Assembly: GCF_003669015.1 (NCBI RefSeq)
Contig: NZ_CP033069.1
Span: 437,001 to 501,000, forward strand
DNA: 64,000 bases
Direction of reading: 5' to 3'
Source of the DNA: Acidovorax sp. 1608163
GTDB lineage: Bacteria; Pseudomonadota; Gammaproteobacteria; Burkholderiales; Burkholderiaceae_C
Shown here: positions 1 through 8,167 of the stretch, piece after piece
Numbering within the stretch: the first letter of the stretch is position 1
How the letters are laid out: every line of letters starts with the position of its first letter
Made by a program: the position numbers and the translations under genes
Notes under the pieces: generated by a model
Database searches by the model: none
Told to the model about the DNA's origin: nothing
What the model saw: the letters and a program-made list of their open reading frames with translations, nothing else

Positions 1-456
1 GGCTCGAACTACCGAAGATGCCGGGAACAGCGCGCTAGGCTCCAGCGCCCAGGCCGAAGAGATATTGATGATCGCGCCGCTGCGTTGCTGCTGCATCAGC
101 GGTGCCACCAAGCGGGTCGGTCTAATCACATTCAGAAGATAGGTGTTCATGCCGTCGAGCCATTGCTCGTCCGACAGTTCCAGCAACGGAGCGCGTGGCC
201 CATGGCCCGCACTGTTGACGAGCACGTCGATGCGCCCCCAGCGCTCCCTCACTCGGTCCACCAGACGCGTGAGGTCTTCTATCGACTGGTTGGAGCCCGT
301 CACGCCAATTCCGCCCAGTGCCCCTGCCAGCGCCTCCCCCTTGCCGGAAGACGAAATGATGCCGATGTGAAAGCCATCCGCCGCCAGTCGGCGCGCTGCG
401 GCTGCCCCGATCCCCGTTCCACCAGCGGTAATCAATGCTACTTTTTCTACTGCCAT
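1..456 (-). CDS. SDR family oxidoreductase, C-terminus cut by window edge
   Basis: 152 codons are present and the frame stays open to the window edge. The ATG at 456 (reading leftwards) follows an AAGGGTGG ribosome-binding site. Residues 10-17 (TAGGTGIG) form the Rossmann glycine motif and 81-84 (NSAG) the second cofactor motif of short-chain dehydrogenases/reductases, so an NAD(P)-dependent oxidoreductase fold is expected; the substrate is unknown. The active site is odd: Ser134 in NISS is present, but 13 residues later, where Tyr of YxxxK should be, there is Ser147, with Arg151 in the Lys place. It is divergent from a LysR gene 114 bp away, which probably controls it. Confidence 0.8.
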   Translation of the reverse strand, partial: MAVEKVALITAGGTGIGAAAARRLAADGFHIGIISSSGKGEALAGALGGIGVTGSNQSIEDLTRLVDRVRERWGRIDVLVNSAGHGPRAPLLELSDEQWLDGMNTYLLNVIRPTRLVAPLMQQQRSGAIINISSAWALEPSALFPASSVVRA

Positions 457-570
457 AGCCACCCTTAAATGCTTTGAAGATGCGTTCGGAAATTGTTGAA
501 TATTTCGTCCTATGGTGGTTTGGAGATTGGGGCAGGGCAGCTGTTTCAATCCAGTAGAAAATCTACACCC

Positions 571-1443
571 ATGATTAATCCTCTGGGCCGCACGCCCTCA
601 CTCAATGCCTTGCGGGCCTTCGAAGTGGCGAGCCGCCATCTCAACTTCCGCCTTGCGGGTCTGGAACTGGGCGTGACGCAAGGCGCGGTGGCGCAGCAGA
701 TTCGAGCACTGGAGGCTGAACTGGGCCTGAAGTTGTTCGAGCGCCATCCGCGCACGCTGGCGCTCACGCAGAACGGGCAGCGCTATGTGATAGGCGTGCG
801 CCGTGCGTTTGAGACCTTGGCGCAGGCCACCCAAGGCCTATGCCCCGAGCCGCAGCACCTGACCATCAGCGTGACGCCCACCTTCGCCACCAAATGGCTC
901 ATGCCCCGGCTGGGCGACTACACCCGGGCTTATCCTGGTATGGATTTTCGCATTCTTGCGACGGAGCGCTTGTCTCACTTCCACACCGAAGCGGTAGACC
1001 TTGCTGTGCGTTATGGTCGCCCGCCCTTCGGGCCCGGGCTTCAGGCCGACTTGCTGTTTGACGAGTGCTTGGTGGCGGTGGGGCACCCCCACACAGCGGG
1101 TGAGAATGCCCCGCATGTGCTGGTGCATGACTCCCAGTCTTCGTGGGATCAGTACTTTGAGCAATGCAGGCCCCAGGCGCGTGAGGCAGCAGCGCAAGGC
1201 ATCTGGTTCAACCAGACGACCTTGGCCATCGATGCCGCGCTGATCGGGCAAGGCATAGCGCTTGTCCAAAGAGATTTCGTGGCGCAGGATTTGGCCGCTG
1301 GACGATTGGTCCAGGTGTTCCCGCAGGAAATGCGCACAGATGCAGGCTACTACCTGGTATGCCCACGCAAGCAACGGCAGCCAGAGGCCGTGGCGGATGT
1401 CAGGAGGTGGCTTGGGGCCGTGGGCCGACAGGCGAGTGCCTGA
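571..1443 (+). CDS. LysR-type transcriptional regulator, GcvA-like
   Basis: 290 aa. The N-terminal winged helix-turn-helix begins with PSLNALRAFEVASRHLNF, the hallmark of the GcvA-type LysR subgroup, and continues with GVTQGAVAQQIRALEAELGLKLFERH, covering the recognition helix and wing. The effector-binding domain follows from about residue 95. I chose the ATG at 571 because homologues begin a few residues before the PSLNALRAF segment; an upstream in-frame ATG at 493 would add 26 residues of no LysR character. It is divergent from the SDR gene, the classic arrangement of a LysR regulator and its target. Ligand unknown. Confidence 0.85.
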   Translation: MINPLGRTPSLNALRAFEVASRHLNFRLAGLELGVTQGAVAQQIRALEAELGLKLFERHPRTLALTQNGQRYVIGVRRAFETLAQATQGLCPEPQHLTISVTPTFATKWLMPRLGDYTRAYPGMDFRILATERLSHFHTEAVDLAVRYGRPPFGPGLQADLLFDECLVAVGHPHTAGENAPHVLVHDSQSSWDQYFEQCRPQAREAAAQGIWFNQTTLAIDAALIGQGIALVQRDFVAQDLAAGRLVQVFPQEMRTDAGYYLVCPRKQRQPEAVADVRRWLGAVGRQASA

Positions 1444-1491
1444 GGTCGGTGGCTTTAGCATCCTCCACGCTACCAACTCTATTGCGCTGTT

Positions 1492-2193
1492 GTGAACTTT
1501 ATTCCCTTGCTTCCGTCCCGTGTGGACGCCGTCATCGTCGACTTGGACGGGACCATGGTGGACACCATGGGCGATTTCAACGAGGCGCTGAACCGCATGC
1601 TGCGCGAGCTCGGGTTGCCTGCCATCGAGGCCGAGCGCATCGAGAGCATGGTGGGCAAAGGGTCGGAGCATTTGCTGCGATCCGTGCTAAATCATGTGCT
1701 AGCGCCTATAGATAAAGCGCAAGCAGCTATCAAAACAGAAGCATTATTTCCCCAGGCCTGGGCCAGCTACCAGCGCCATTACCTGGAAATCAACGGCAGC
1801 TATTCAGCGGTGTACCCCGGTGTGGTGGAGGGGCTGACAGCCCTGCAAAGCGCGGGCCTGCGCATGGCTTGCCTGACGAACAAGCCTTTGTCATTTGCGC
1901 GGCCTTTGTTGCAGGCCAAGGGGCTGGCGGGGTTTTTCGGCCAGGTGTTTGGGGGCGACAGCTTTGAGCGCAAGAAGCCCGATCCGCTGCCCCTGCTAAA
2001 GACCTGCGAAGCGCTGGGCAGCCAGCCTGCGCGCACGCTGATGGTGGGCGACTCCAGCAACGACGCCCAGGCCGCCCGTGCTGCTGGGTGCCCCGTGGTG
2101 TTGGTGACCTATGGCTACAACCATGGCCAGCCGGTGCGCAGCGTGGATGCCGATGGGTATGTGGACGCGCTCAGCGCATTGCTTGGCAGTTGA
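1492..2193 (+). CDS. gph: Phosphoglycolate phosphatase (HAD superfamily)
   Basis: 233 aa; hydrolyses 2-phosphoglycolate produced by DNA repair or Rubisco oxygenase activity. HAD motif I DLDGT at residues 17-21 holds the nucleophile and general acid aspartates, motif II is the Thr of TNKP, motif III the Lys of KKPDP, and motif IV is GDSSND. The start is a GTG; no better one is seen before motif I. In Comamonadaceae gph commonly lies upstream of trpE, as here, though a minus-strand gene now separates them. Codons around 69-82 (LAPIDKAQAAIKTEA) are encoded by a dispersed repeat that recurs elsewhere in the window, which leaves the frame open. Confidence 0.9.
   Translation: MNFIPLLPSRVDAVIVDLDGTMVDTMGDFNEALNRMLRELGLPAIEAERIESMVGKGSEHLLRSVLNHVLAPIDKAQAAIKTEALFPQAWASYQRHYLEINGSYSAVYPGVVEGLTALQSAGLRMACLTNKPLSFARPLLQAKGLAGFFGQVFGGDSFERKKPDPLPLLKTCEALGSQPARTLMVGDSSNDAQAARAAGCPVVLVTYGYNHGQPVRSVDADGYVDALSALLGS
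1698..1736 (-). repeat. Dispersed repeat family I, copy A (inside gph)
   Basis: Read on the minus strand this segment gives TTTTGATAGCTGCTTGCGC followed by an ATAGGCGCTAGC tail, matching the family core GATAGCTGCTTGCGCTTG ... ATAAGCGCTAGCAGC seen in six other places. It lies inside the gph cap region and is translated in frame. Confidence 0.8.
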
Positions 2194-2229
2194 TGCGGAT
2201 AGCGCTGTGGCACCACTCCATTGGTCGGA

Positions 2230-2817
2230 TCAGGCCGGCTTGCCCAACAGCGCGTCTTTGAGCTTGAAGTCGGCGGGCAGGTTGCCCAGCCAGATGCCCA
2301 GCAGGGCGTTGAAAAACTCGGGCTCCTTGAACGGCTCGCCCTGGGGCTTGCCCTTGACCGTGATCACCGTGCCGGTGCCCGGAATCCAGTCGATCATGAA
2401 CTGGTCGCCCGGCTGCAGCTTTTTGTGCTCTGAAAAAATCTGGCTCATGCGCAGCACGCCCGGCACGATGCGCGAGAAAGCGGCGCGGTCCATGTTGTCT
2501 TCCATGCCGCGTGAGAACAGCTTGCCCAGTTCGGTGGAGTCGATCTCGCGCAGCATGGTGATGCTCATGCGCTTGGGGCCACGCTGGGCGGCCACTTCCT
2601 GGGTGGTGGAGGCTTTCTTTTCCAGGTACAGCCCGGCGGTGTAGACCTTGAACACGGCCTTGTAGCGCACCCCAGCGCCGTTGAGTTGCAAGGCCGTATC
2701 GCCCAGCGCGCTGGTGGCGTCGTACTTCACATCGGCCACCGTCACGGCCTGGCACCAGGCACTGCTTGCCAGAATGCAGGCGCACAGGCCCACCGCCCAT
2801 CGCTCCATGAGTTTCAT
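2230..2817 (-). CDS. Chalcone isomerase-like secreted protein
   Basis: 195 aa. A signal peptide covers about residues 1-23 (hydrophobic stretch then WCQA). The remainder matches the bacterial chalcone-isomerase-like family: GAGVRYKAVFKVYTAGLYLE near the N-terminus, a central MREIDSTELGKLF segment, and a C-terminal FFNALLGIWLGNLPAD. Bacterial members are periplasmic and of unproven function; flavonoid isomerisation should not be assumed. The ATG at 2817 is preceded by TAGGGAGCTG. It converges with gph and diverges from the trp leader; a 12-bp palindrome lies 36 bp upstream of its start. Confidence 0.85.
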   Translation of the reverse strand: MKLMERWAVGLCACILASSAWCQAVTVADVKYDATSALGDTALQLNGAGVRYKAVFKVYTAGLYLEKKASTTQEVAAQRGPKRMSITMLREIDSTELGKLFSRGMEDNMDRAAFSRIVPGVLRMSQIFSEHKKLQPGDQFMIDWIPGTGTVITVKGKPQGEPFKEPEFFNALLGIWLGNLPADFKLKDALLGKPA

Positions 2818-2852
2818 GCACAGCTCCCTATAGGAAAAGAATGATCAGAAAA

Positions 2853-2864
2853 GAACGATCGTTC
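2853..2864. promoter_or_regulatory. Perfect 12-bp palindrome, possible repressor operator
   Basis: GAACGATCGTTC is a perfect palindrome in the intergenic region between the chalcone-isomerase-like gene and the trp leader, 36 bp upstream of the former's start. Its form resembles TetR-family half-sites, but no TetR gene is nearby, so the role is a guess. Confidence 0.35.
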
Positions 2865-2973
2865 GTTTCAAATTGTTGCTGCACCGTGAGCGCATCGCAA
2901 CAGGGTTTTCGATGGGATGCCAGCAGGTTGTGTTGTGCTGAGGGGCTCTGTCAAAAATCAATGACCGCGTTTG

Positions 2974-2980
2974 CTACACT
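2974..2980 (+). promoter_or_regulatory. Probable trp promoter, extended -10 element
   Basis: TGCTACACT (2972-2980) resembles an extended -10 element and lies directly before the trp leader peptide. No good -35 is evident. Transcription would begin only a few bases before the leader ATG at 2988, which has no clear Shine-Dalgarno, so the leader peptide may be translated from a nearly leaderless message. Confidence 0.4.
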
Positions 2981-2987
2981 TTGGCCC

Positions 2988-3071
2988 ATGTTCATTCATC
3001 ACGTGTTCATCACAGGTTGCAGCGACCGGGGAGCCTGGCCCTGGCGTCAGCCTGTCCTTTTGAACGCCTGA
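2988..3071 (+). CDS. trpL: trp operon leader peptide (attenuator)
   Basis: A 27-codon frame 131 bp upstream of trpE with Trp codons at positions 17 and 19 (context RGAWPWRQP). Two nearly adjacent Trp codons in so short a frame, in front of trpE, are the signature of a transcription-attenuation leader: ribosome stalling at the Trp codons would set RNA folding downstream. A strong stem, GCACCTGGGC with GCCCCAGcGTGC (3074-3099), lies immediately after the stop codon. I could not identify a convincing terminator with a T-run before trpE; a weak GCGGT/ACCGC stem precedes TTTT at 3155. Small leader peptides are easily missed, so the claim rests on position and Trp codons. Confidence 0.65.
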   Translation: MFIHHVFITGCSDRGAWPWRQPVLLNA

Positions 3072-3202
3072 TAGCACCTGGGCAACCGCCCCAGCGTGCA
3101 CCCGTGGCCTCCACCCCGATGCGGTGAGGCCGATTGAATGGACCGCAGCGCCCCTTTTCCACTGCACAGGGACACGCGCTGCGACAGCAGGGAGCACTCC
3201 CC

Positions 3203-4702
3203 GTGATTACAGAACTTGAATTCAAAAGCCTGGCCAGCGAAGGCTACAACCGCATTCCGCTCATGGTCGAGGCCTTTGCGGACCTGGAAACCCCGCTCTC
3301 GCTCTACCTGAAGCTGGCGCACACCAAGGACGGCGGCAAGCACAGCTTCTTGCTCGAATCGGTCGTCGGCGGCGAGCGCTTCGGGCGTTACAGCTTTATC
3401 GGCCTGCCCGCGCGCACGCTGCTGCGGGCCAGTGGCTTTGGGGCGCAGGCCAAAACTGAGGTCGTGACGGACGGCCAGGTGGTCGAAACCGCCACAGGCA
3501 ACCCGCTGGACTTCATTGCCGACTACCAAAAGCGCTTCAAGGTGGCCCTGCGCCCCGGCCTGCCGCGCTTTTGCGGCGGCCTGGCGGGTTACTTTGGCTA
3601 TGACGCGGTGCGCTACATCGAGAAAAAGCTCGAAACCACCTGCCCGCCCGACACCCTGGGCTGCCCCGACATCCTGCTGCTGCAGTGCGAGGAGCTGGCG
3701 GTCATCGACAACCTCTCGGGCAAGCTCTACCTCATCGTGTACGCCGACCCGGCCCAGCCCGAGGCCTACACCCGCGCCAAAAAGCGCTTGCGCGATCTCA
3801 AGGAGCAGCTCAAGTATTCGGTGAGCGCCCCGGTGGTGAAGGCCACTGAAAGCCATCCCGCCCAGCGCGACTTCGCCAAGGCCGACTACCTGGCGGCTGT
3901 GGGCCGCGCCAAGGAGCTGATCGCCGCGGGTGACTTCATGCAGGTGCAGGTGGGCCAGCGCATCCACAAGCGCTACACCGAAAGCCCCCTGAGCCTGTAC
4001 CGCGCGCTGCGCTCGCTGAACCCGTCGCCGTACATGTACTTCTACGACTTTGGCGACTTCCATGTGGTGGGCGCCAGCCCCGAGATCCTGGTGCGCCAGG
4101 AGAAGACCGACGAAGGCACCAAGGTCACCATCCGCCCCCTGGCTGGCACCCGCCCGCGTGGCGCCACGCCCGAGAAGGACAAGGCCACCGAGGTCGAACT
4201 CATCAACGACCCCAAGGAGCGTGCCGAACACGTGATGCTCATCGACCTGGCGCGCAACGACATCGGCCGCATCGCCAAAACCGGCACCGTGAAGGTGACC
4301 GAGGCCTTTGCCGTGGAGCGCTACAGCCATGTGATGCACATCGTGAGCAACGTGGAAGGCATCTTGAACGAGGGCATGACCAGTATGGATGTGCTCAAAG
4401 CAACCTTCCCCGCTGGAACTCTGACCGGCGCGCCCAAGGTGCACGCCATGGAACTCATCGACCAGCTCGAACCCACCAAGCGCGGCCTGTATGGCGGCGC
4501 CTGCGGCTACCTGAGCTACGCGGGCGACATGGATGTGGCGATTGCGATCCGCACCGGCATCATCAAGAACGGCACGCTCTACGTGCAGGCGGCTGCCGGT
4601 GTGGTGGCTGACTCGGTGCCCGAGCTGGAATGGAAAGAAACCGAACACAAGGCCCGCGCGCTGCTGCGCGCCGCCGAGCTGGTTGAGGAGGGCCTGGAAT
4701 GA
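3203..4702 (+). CDS. trpE: Anthranilate synthase component I
   Basis: 499 aa. With TrpG it converts chorismate and glutamine to anthranilate, the first step of tryptophan synthesis. The N-terminal domain carries the inhibitor site region (LLES near residue 50), and the chorismate-binding domain shows IRPLAGTRPRG, DPKERAEHVMLIDLARNDIGR, and TFPAGTLTGAPKVHAME in order, all strongly conserved. The GTG at 3203 is preceded by GGGAG and aligns with the usual TrpE start (ITELEFKSLA). It is followed by a 4-bp ATGA overlap with a chorismate mutase gene, indicating translational coupling. A leader peptide with Trp codons precedes it. Confidence 0.95.
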   Translation: MITELEFKSLASEGYNRIPLMVEAFADLETPLSLYLKLAHTKDGGKHSFLLESVVGGERFGRYSFIGLPARTLLRASGFGAQAKTEVVTDGQVVETATGNPLDFIADYQKRFKVALRPGLPRFCGGLAGYFGYDAVRYIEKKLETTCPPDTLGCPDILLLQCEELAVIDNLSGKLYLIVYADPAQPEAYTRAKKRLRDLKEQLKYSVSAPVVKATESHPAQRDFAKADYLAAVGRAKELIAAGDFMQVQVGQRIHKRYTESPLSLYRALRSLNPSPYMYFYDFGDFHVVGASPEILVRQEKTDEGTKVTIRPLAGTRPRGATPEKDKATEVELINDPKERAEHVMLIDLARNDIGRIAKTGTVKVTEAFAVERYSHVMHIVSNVEGILNEGMTSMDVLKATFPAGTLTGAPKVHAMELIDQLEPTKRGLYGGACGYLSYAGDMDVAIAIRTGIIKNGTLYVQAAAGVVADSVPELEWKETEHKARALLRAAELVEEGLE

Positions 4703-5034
4703 CCCTCGCTATCACCCGAGTCAAGCCCTGCACCACCATGCAGGACGTGCGCCGCGAAGTGAACGCGCTGGACGACGTGCTGGTGCCCCTGCTGGTGGAG
4801 CGCGTTGGCTACATGACCCAAGCCGCACGCATCAAGCAAGGCGCAGAGCAGGTGCGCGATGAAGCGCGCATCGAGGCCATCGTGGCCCGCGTGCGCGAAT
4901 GCGCTGGGGCCGAAGGCGGCGACGCCGACGTGATGGAAGCCATCTACCGCAGCCTCATGGAAGCCTGCATTGCCTATGAACACCGCGAGTTCGCCCGTCT
5001 GCGCGAGCCCGCCCTTGCCGGGAGCGCCGCATGA
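4699..5034 (+). CDS. Small AroQ/PchB-type chorismate mutase
   Basis: 111 aa, all-alpha. The pattern [19 protein letters not shown], then [12 protein letters not shown], then [12 protein letters not shown] and a C-terminal helix ending [11 protein letters not shown], matches the monofunctional AroQ fold, closest in layout to the pseudomonad PchB-type subgroup. Chorismate mutase makes prephenate for Phe/Tyr; the PchB subgroup also includes isochorismate pyruvate lyase, which cannot be excluded. It overlaps trpE and trpG by 4 bp each (ATGA), so it is made with the two anthranilate synthase subunits although it would compete with them for chorismate. No signal peptide, so cytoplasmic. Confidence 0.8.
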   Translation: MTLAITRVKPCTTMQDVRREVNALDDVLVPLLVERVGYMTQAARIKQGAEQVRDEARIEAIVARVRECAGAEGGDADVMEAIYRSLMEACIAYEHREFARLREPALAGSAA

Positions 5035-5615
5035 AACTCTTGATGGTCGATAACTACGACAGCTTCACCTACAACATCGTCCAGTACTTTGGGGAACTGG
5101 GCGCCGAGGTCGAGGTTTTCCGCAACGACGAGATCACCGTGGCCGAGATCGAGGCGCGCCTGAATGCGGGCCAGCTCGACCGCCTGGTGATTTCGCCCGG
5201 GCCTTGCTCCCCTGCGGAAGCGGGCATCTCGGTGGCCGCTATCAAGCACTTTGCCGGCAAGCTGCCCATTCTGGGCGTGTGCCTGGGTCACCAGGCCATC
5301 GGCGCTGCCTTCGGCGGCAACATCATCCGCGCGCAGGAGCTGATGCACGGCAAGACCAGCGTCATCACCACCACGCAAAAGGGCGTGTTTGCCGGGCTAC
5401 CCGAGCAGTTCACCGTCAACCGCTACCACTCGCTGGCCATTGAGCGCGCTACCTGCCCCGATGTGCTGGAGGTGACGGCCTGGACGGAGGATGGCGAAAT
5501 CATGGGCGTGCGCCACAAGACGCTGGCGATCGAAGGCGTGCAGTTCCACCCCGAAAGCATCCTCACCGAACACGGCCACGCCATGCTCAAGAACTTTCTG
5601 GAGCAGCGCGCATGA
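5031..5615 (+). CDS. trpG: Anthranilate synthase component II, glutamine amidotransferase
   Basis: 194 aa class I glutamine amidotransferase. It opens with [20 protein letters not shown], has the nucleophile Cys in [10 protein letters not shown], and ends with the catalytic His-Glu in [11 protein letters not shown]. It supplies ammonia from glutamine to TrpE. The family also serves PabB for folate synthesis, and betaproteobacteria often use one subunit for both. It overlaps the chorismate mutase upstream and the LysE-type exporter downstream by 4 bp each, so all are likely co-translated. Confidence 0.93.
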   Translation: MKLLMVDNYDSFTYNIVQYFGELGAEVEVFRNDEITVAEIEARLNAGQLDRLVISPGPCSPAEAGISVAAIKHFAGKLPILGVCLGHQAIGAAFGGNIIRAQELMHGKTSVITTTQKGVFAGLPEQFTVNRYHSLAIERATCPDVLEVTAWTEDGEIMGVRHKTLAIEGVQFHPESILTEHGHAMLKNFLEQRA

Positions 5616-6283
5616 GCTTCATCGACGCCCACCAGCTGGTGATGTTTATCGCCGCAGGCTGGCTGCTCAACCTCACGCCAGGCCCCGATGTGCTTTACAT
5701 CGTGACCAACGCGCTCAAGTCCGGCACCCGCGCGGGCATCGTGGCGGGCCTGGGCATCACGGCTGGGTGTTTTGTGCACATCTTTGCGGCCGCCGTGGGC
5801 GTGGGCGCGCTGCTGGCCGCATCGGCCACGGCGTTCACCGTGCTCAAGTGGATCGGTGCCGTGTACCTGATGTGGATGGGTGTGCGCATGCTGTTGTCCA
5901 AGCCCGGTGCCGATGGGGGCAACAGCGCAGCGCTGGCAGCAGCGCAGGCGGCCCCTGCGCAGCACACGCCGCTTCGCAAGGTGTTTTTGGGCGGTTTCTG
6001 GACCAATGTGCTCAACCCCAAGGTCGCGATCTTCTTCCTGGCCTTTGTGCCGCAGTTCATCGCGCCGGGCGCGGACAACAAGGCGCTGGCCTTTGTGCTG
6101 TTGGGCGTGTTGTTCAACCTCAACGCCATCCCCGTCAATGTGGGCTGGGCGCTGGCGGCATCGTGGATGGCACGGCGCGCCGGGGTGATCCAGCGCGGCA
6201 TGCACTGGCTGGACCGCGTGGCCGGTGCCATGTTCATCGGCTTCGGGCTCAAGCTGGCCTTCACAGACCAGCCCTCTGCATAA
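5612..6283 (+). CDS. LysE/RhtB family amino acid exporter
   Basis: 223 aa integral membrane protein with about six hydrophobic segments. The opening INLTPGPD-like segment ([21 protein letters not shown]) and the later [26 protein letters not shown] are the two best conserved stretches of the LysE/RhtB export family. These proteins export amino acids or their analogues by proton antiport. Its start overlaps the trpG stop by 4 bp and trpD follows 17 bp later, so it sits inside the trp operon; export of tryptophan or an intermediate such as anthranilate is an inference from context only. Confidence 0.85.
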   Translation: MSFIDAHQLVMFIAAGWLLNLTPGPDVLYIVTNALKSGTRAGIVAGLGITAGCFVHIFAAAVGVGALLAASATAFTVLKWIGAVYLMWMGVRMLLSKPGADGGNSAALAAAQAAPAQHTPLRKVFLGGFWTNVLNPKVAIFFLAFVPQFIAPGADNKALAFVLLGVLFNLNAIPVNVGWALAASWMARRAGVIQRGMHWLDRVAGAMFIGFGLKLAFTDQPSA

Positions 6284-6300
6284 ATACCAGGAGACATTCC

Positions 6301-7332
6301 ATGCCCATTACCCCCCAGGAAGCGCTGCAGCGCACCATCGAGCACCGCGAAATCTTCCACGACGAGATGCTGCACCTGATGCGGCTCATCATGAACGGTG
6401 AGCTATCACCCGTCATGACCGCGTCCATCATCACCGGCCTGCGCGTGAAGAAGGAAACCATCGGCGAGATCACCGCCGCCGCGCAGGTGATGCGCGAGTT
6501 CAGCACCAAGGTGCACGTCAAGGACGCGACCCACATGGTGGACATCGTGGGTACGGGCGGCGACGGTGCCAACACCTTCAACATCTCCACCTGCTCGATG
6601 TTCGTGGCCGCCGCAGCGGGCGCCAAGGTCAGCAAACATGGCGGGCGCGGTGTGTCGAGCAAGAGCGGTAGCGCCGATGTGATGGAGGCCCTGGGCATCC
6701 ACATCAACCTCAAGCCCGAGCAGATCGCCCAGTGCATCGCTGAAGTCGGCATCGGCTTCATGTTTGCGCCCAACCACCACCCGGCCATGAAGAACGTGGC
6801 CCCGGTGCGCAAGGAACTGGGCGTGCGCACCATCTTCAACATCCTGGGCCCGCTCACTAACCCTGCCGGTGCGCCCAACATCCTCATGGGCGTGTTCCAC
6901 CCCGACCTCGTCGGTATCCAGGTGCGCGCGCTGCAGCGTCTGGGCGCCGAGCATGCGTTGGTGGTCTACGGCCGCGATGGCATGGACGAAGTGAGCCTGG
7001 GCGCCGCCACGCTGGTGGGCGAGCTGAAAAACGGCCAGATCACCGAGTACGAAATCCATCCCGAAGACTTCGGTCTGGCCATGTCCAGCAACCGTGCCCT
7101 CAAGGTCGAGACGCCCGAGCAATCGCGTGAGATGTTGATCGGTGTGCTCAAAGGCGAGCCCGGTGCCGCGCAAGACATCGTCTGCCTGAACGCAGGCGTG
7201 GCGCTGTATGCCGCCAATGTGGCCGACTCCATCCAGGCAGGCATTGCCAAGGCACGCGCTGTGATTGCAAGCGGCGCCGCCAAGGCCAAGCTGGAGGCGC
7301 TGGTGGTTCGCACCCACGCGCTGGCGGGCTAA
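6301..7332 (+). CDS. trpD: Anthranilate phosphoribosyltransferase
   Basis: 343 aa, monofunctional. Transfers the phosphoribosyl group of PRPP to anthranilate, the second step of the pathway. The PRPP-binding glycine loop is [18 protein letters not shown], followed by [21 protein letters not shown] and the magnesium-site region GMDEVS. The ATG at 6301 follows AGGAGA at good spacing. It is preceded by the LysE-type gene and followed 6 bp later by a small membrane protein gene, all on one strand in an apparent operon. Confidence 0.95.
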   Translation: MPITPQEALQRTIEHREIFHDEMLHLMRLIMNGELSPVMTASIITGLRVKKETIGEITAAAQVMREFSTKVHVKDATHMVDIVGTGGDGANTFNISTCSMFVAAAAGAKVSKHGGRGVSSKSGSADVMEALGIHINLKPEQIAQCIAEVGIGFMFAPNHHPAMKNVAPVRKELGVRTIFNILGPLTNPAGAPNILMGVFHPDLVGIQVRALQRLGAEHALVVYGRDGMDEVSLGAATLVGELKNGQITEYEIHPEDFGLAMSSNRALKVETPEQSREMLIGVLKGEPGAAQDIVCLNAGVALYAANVADSIQAGIAKARAVIASGAAKAKLEALVVRTHALAG

Positions 7333-7338
7333 GCAGCC

Positions 7339-7491
7339 ATGTGGCACGACCCCGGTCTGTGGATTGCGCTGGGCGTTTCCGCGCTGTTCATTGCGGTGGG
7401 GGTGGTGCTGCACCGCGTGTTTGTGCGTGTACTGAAGGGGCCGGAGAGCGACAGCGTGACCCAGCCCCTTGAGGACAAGGTGCAACCGTGA
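7339..7491 (+). CDS. Small single-pass membrane protein in the trp operon
   Basis: A 50-codon frame beginning 6 bp after the trpD stop and overlapping the next gene by 4 bp (GTGA). It encodes one hydrophobic helix (about residues 7-30, LWIALGVSALFIAVGVVLHR) and a short acidic C-terminal tail. The tight spacing on both sides and the plausible membrane segment argue it is real. No family recognised; it could be a partner of the membrane protein encoded next. Confidence 0.6.
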   Translation: MWHDPGLWIALGVSALFIAVGVVLHRVFVRVLKGPESDSVTQPLEDKVQP

Positions 7492-8099
7492 GCGCTGCCC
7501 GTCGGCCCTTGATACGGCAGCATAGCCTCTACGGCCTAGCTGCAGCGGTGGAACAACAGCCTCGCCTGTGGTTGCCGCAGCATGCGGGTGGAGGGGCTTG
7601 GGTGCTCTGGTTGGAAGTGCTCAATACGTGGGCCGCCGTTGCTGGGCTCTTCTTTTCCATCGTTGTATCGTTGCGCCTTGGCGGGCTGGGATGGCTTGTT
7701 TGGATGCTGGTGCTGGGCGCCTTGGCGACTTGGGCCACATGGGCCTTGGTGCAAAAGCGCCAACGCAAAAAGCAACGGGGTTGGGAGGTCCATTTCGAGC
7801 AGCGCACGTTGACCCCGGTCGGGCTGCCCGGTCACTCTGCCATCACCCTGGGGCCGGACTACAGCTTGGGCTGCTACGTGGGGGGTGACGGCGAAGAGGC
7901 CGCTTGGCAATTGGAGTTGCGCCATGCGCGCCGGGGTCCTGTGGCTGCTTTGGCGCTGATCCATGCCAACTCCGGCAAACCCGAAGAGATGGCAACCCTA
8001 GACCGTTTTGTCAGCCGCCTCGCGCAGCGGCTGGAGATCCGTCGCTCGGGCGCACCGCTGCCGGGCTTGCCTCGCAGCGCCAAGCCAGACCCTGCGTGA
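7488..8099 (+). CDS. Uncharacterised membrane protein in the trp operon
   Basis: 203 aa, GTG start overlapping the preceding small gene by 4 bp. Two hydrophobic helices lie at about residues 35-58 (VLWLEVLNTWAAVAGLFFSI) and 62-85 (LRLGGLGWLVWMLVLGALAT), followed by a basic stretch (QKRQRKKQR) that should be cytoplasmic and a soluble C-terminal domain of about 110 residues. I recognise no family. Its position between trpD and trpC, with 68 bp before trpC, means it is probably co-transcribed with tryptophan synthesis genes; no role in the pathway can be read from the sequence. Confidence 0.7.
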   Translation: MSAARRPLIRQHSLYGLAAAVEQQPRLWLPQHAGGGAWVLWLEVLNTWAAVAGLFFSIVVSLRLGGLGWLVWMLVLGALATWATWALVQKRQRKKQRGWEVHFEQRTLTPVGLPGHSAITLGPDYSLGCYVGGDGEEAAWQLELRHARRGPVAALALIHANSGKPEEMATLDRFVSRLAQRLEIRRSGAPLPGLPRSAKPDPA

Positions 8100-8167
8100 G
8101 GCGTACGAGGCGGCCGCGTGTACGCACCTGATGACCTGCCCGATCGTCCATTTTTGAAAGTGAAATC

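Noticed and set aside
3121..3158. Terminator of the trp attenuator (GCGGT/ACCGC stem before TTTT)
   Set aside because: The stem is only five pairs with a long loop and the T-run is separated from it by eight bases, so I do not call it a terminator.
3047..4648. A 533-codon minus-strand frame opposite trpE
   Set aside because: Composition His/Gly/Ala-rich as expected from antisense reading of a GC-rich gene; trpE on the other strand is certain.
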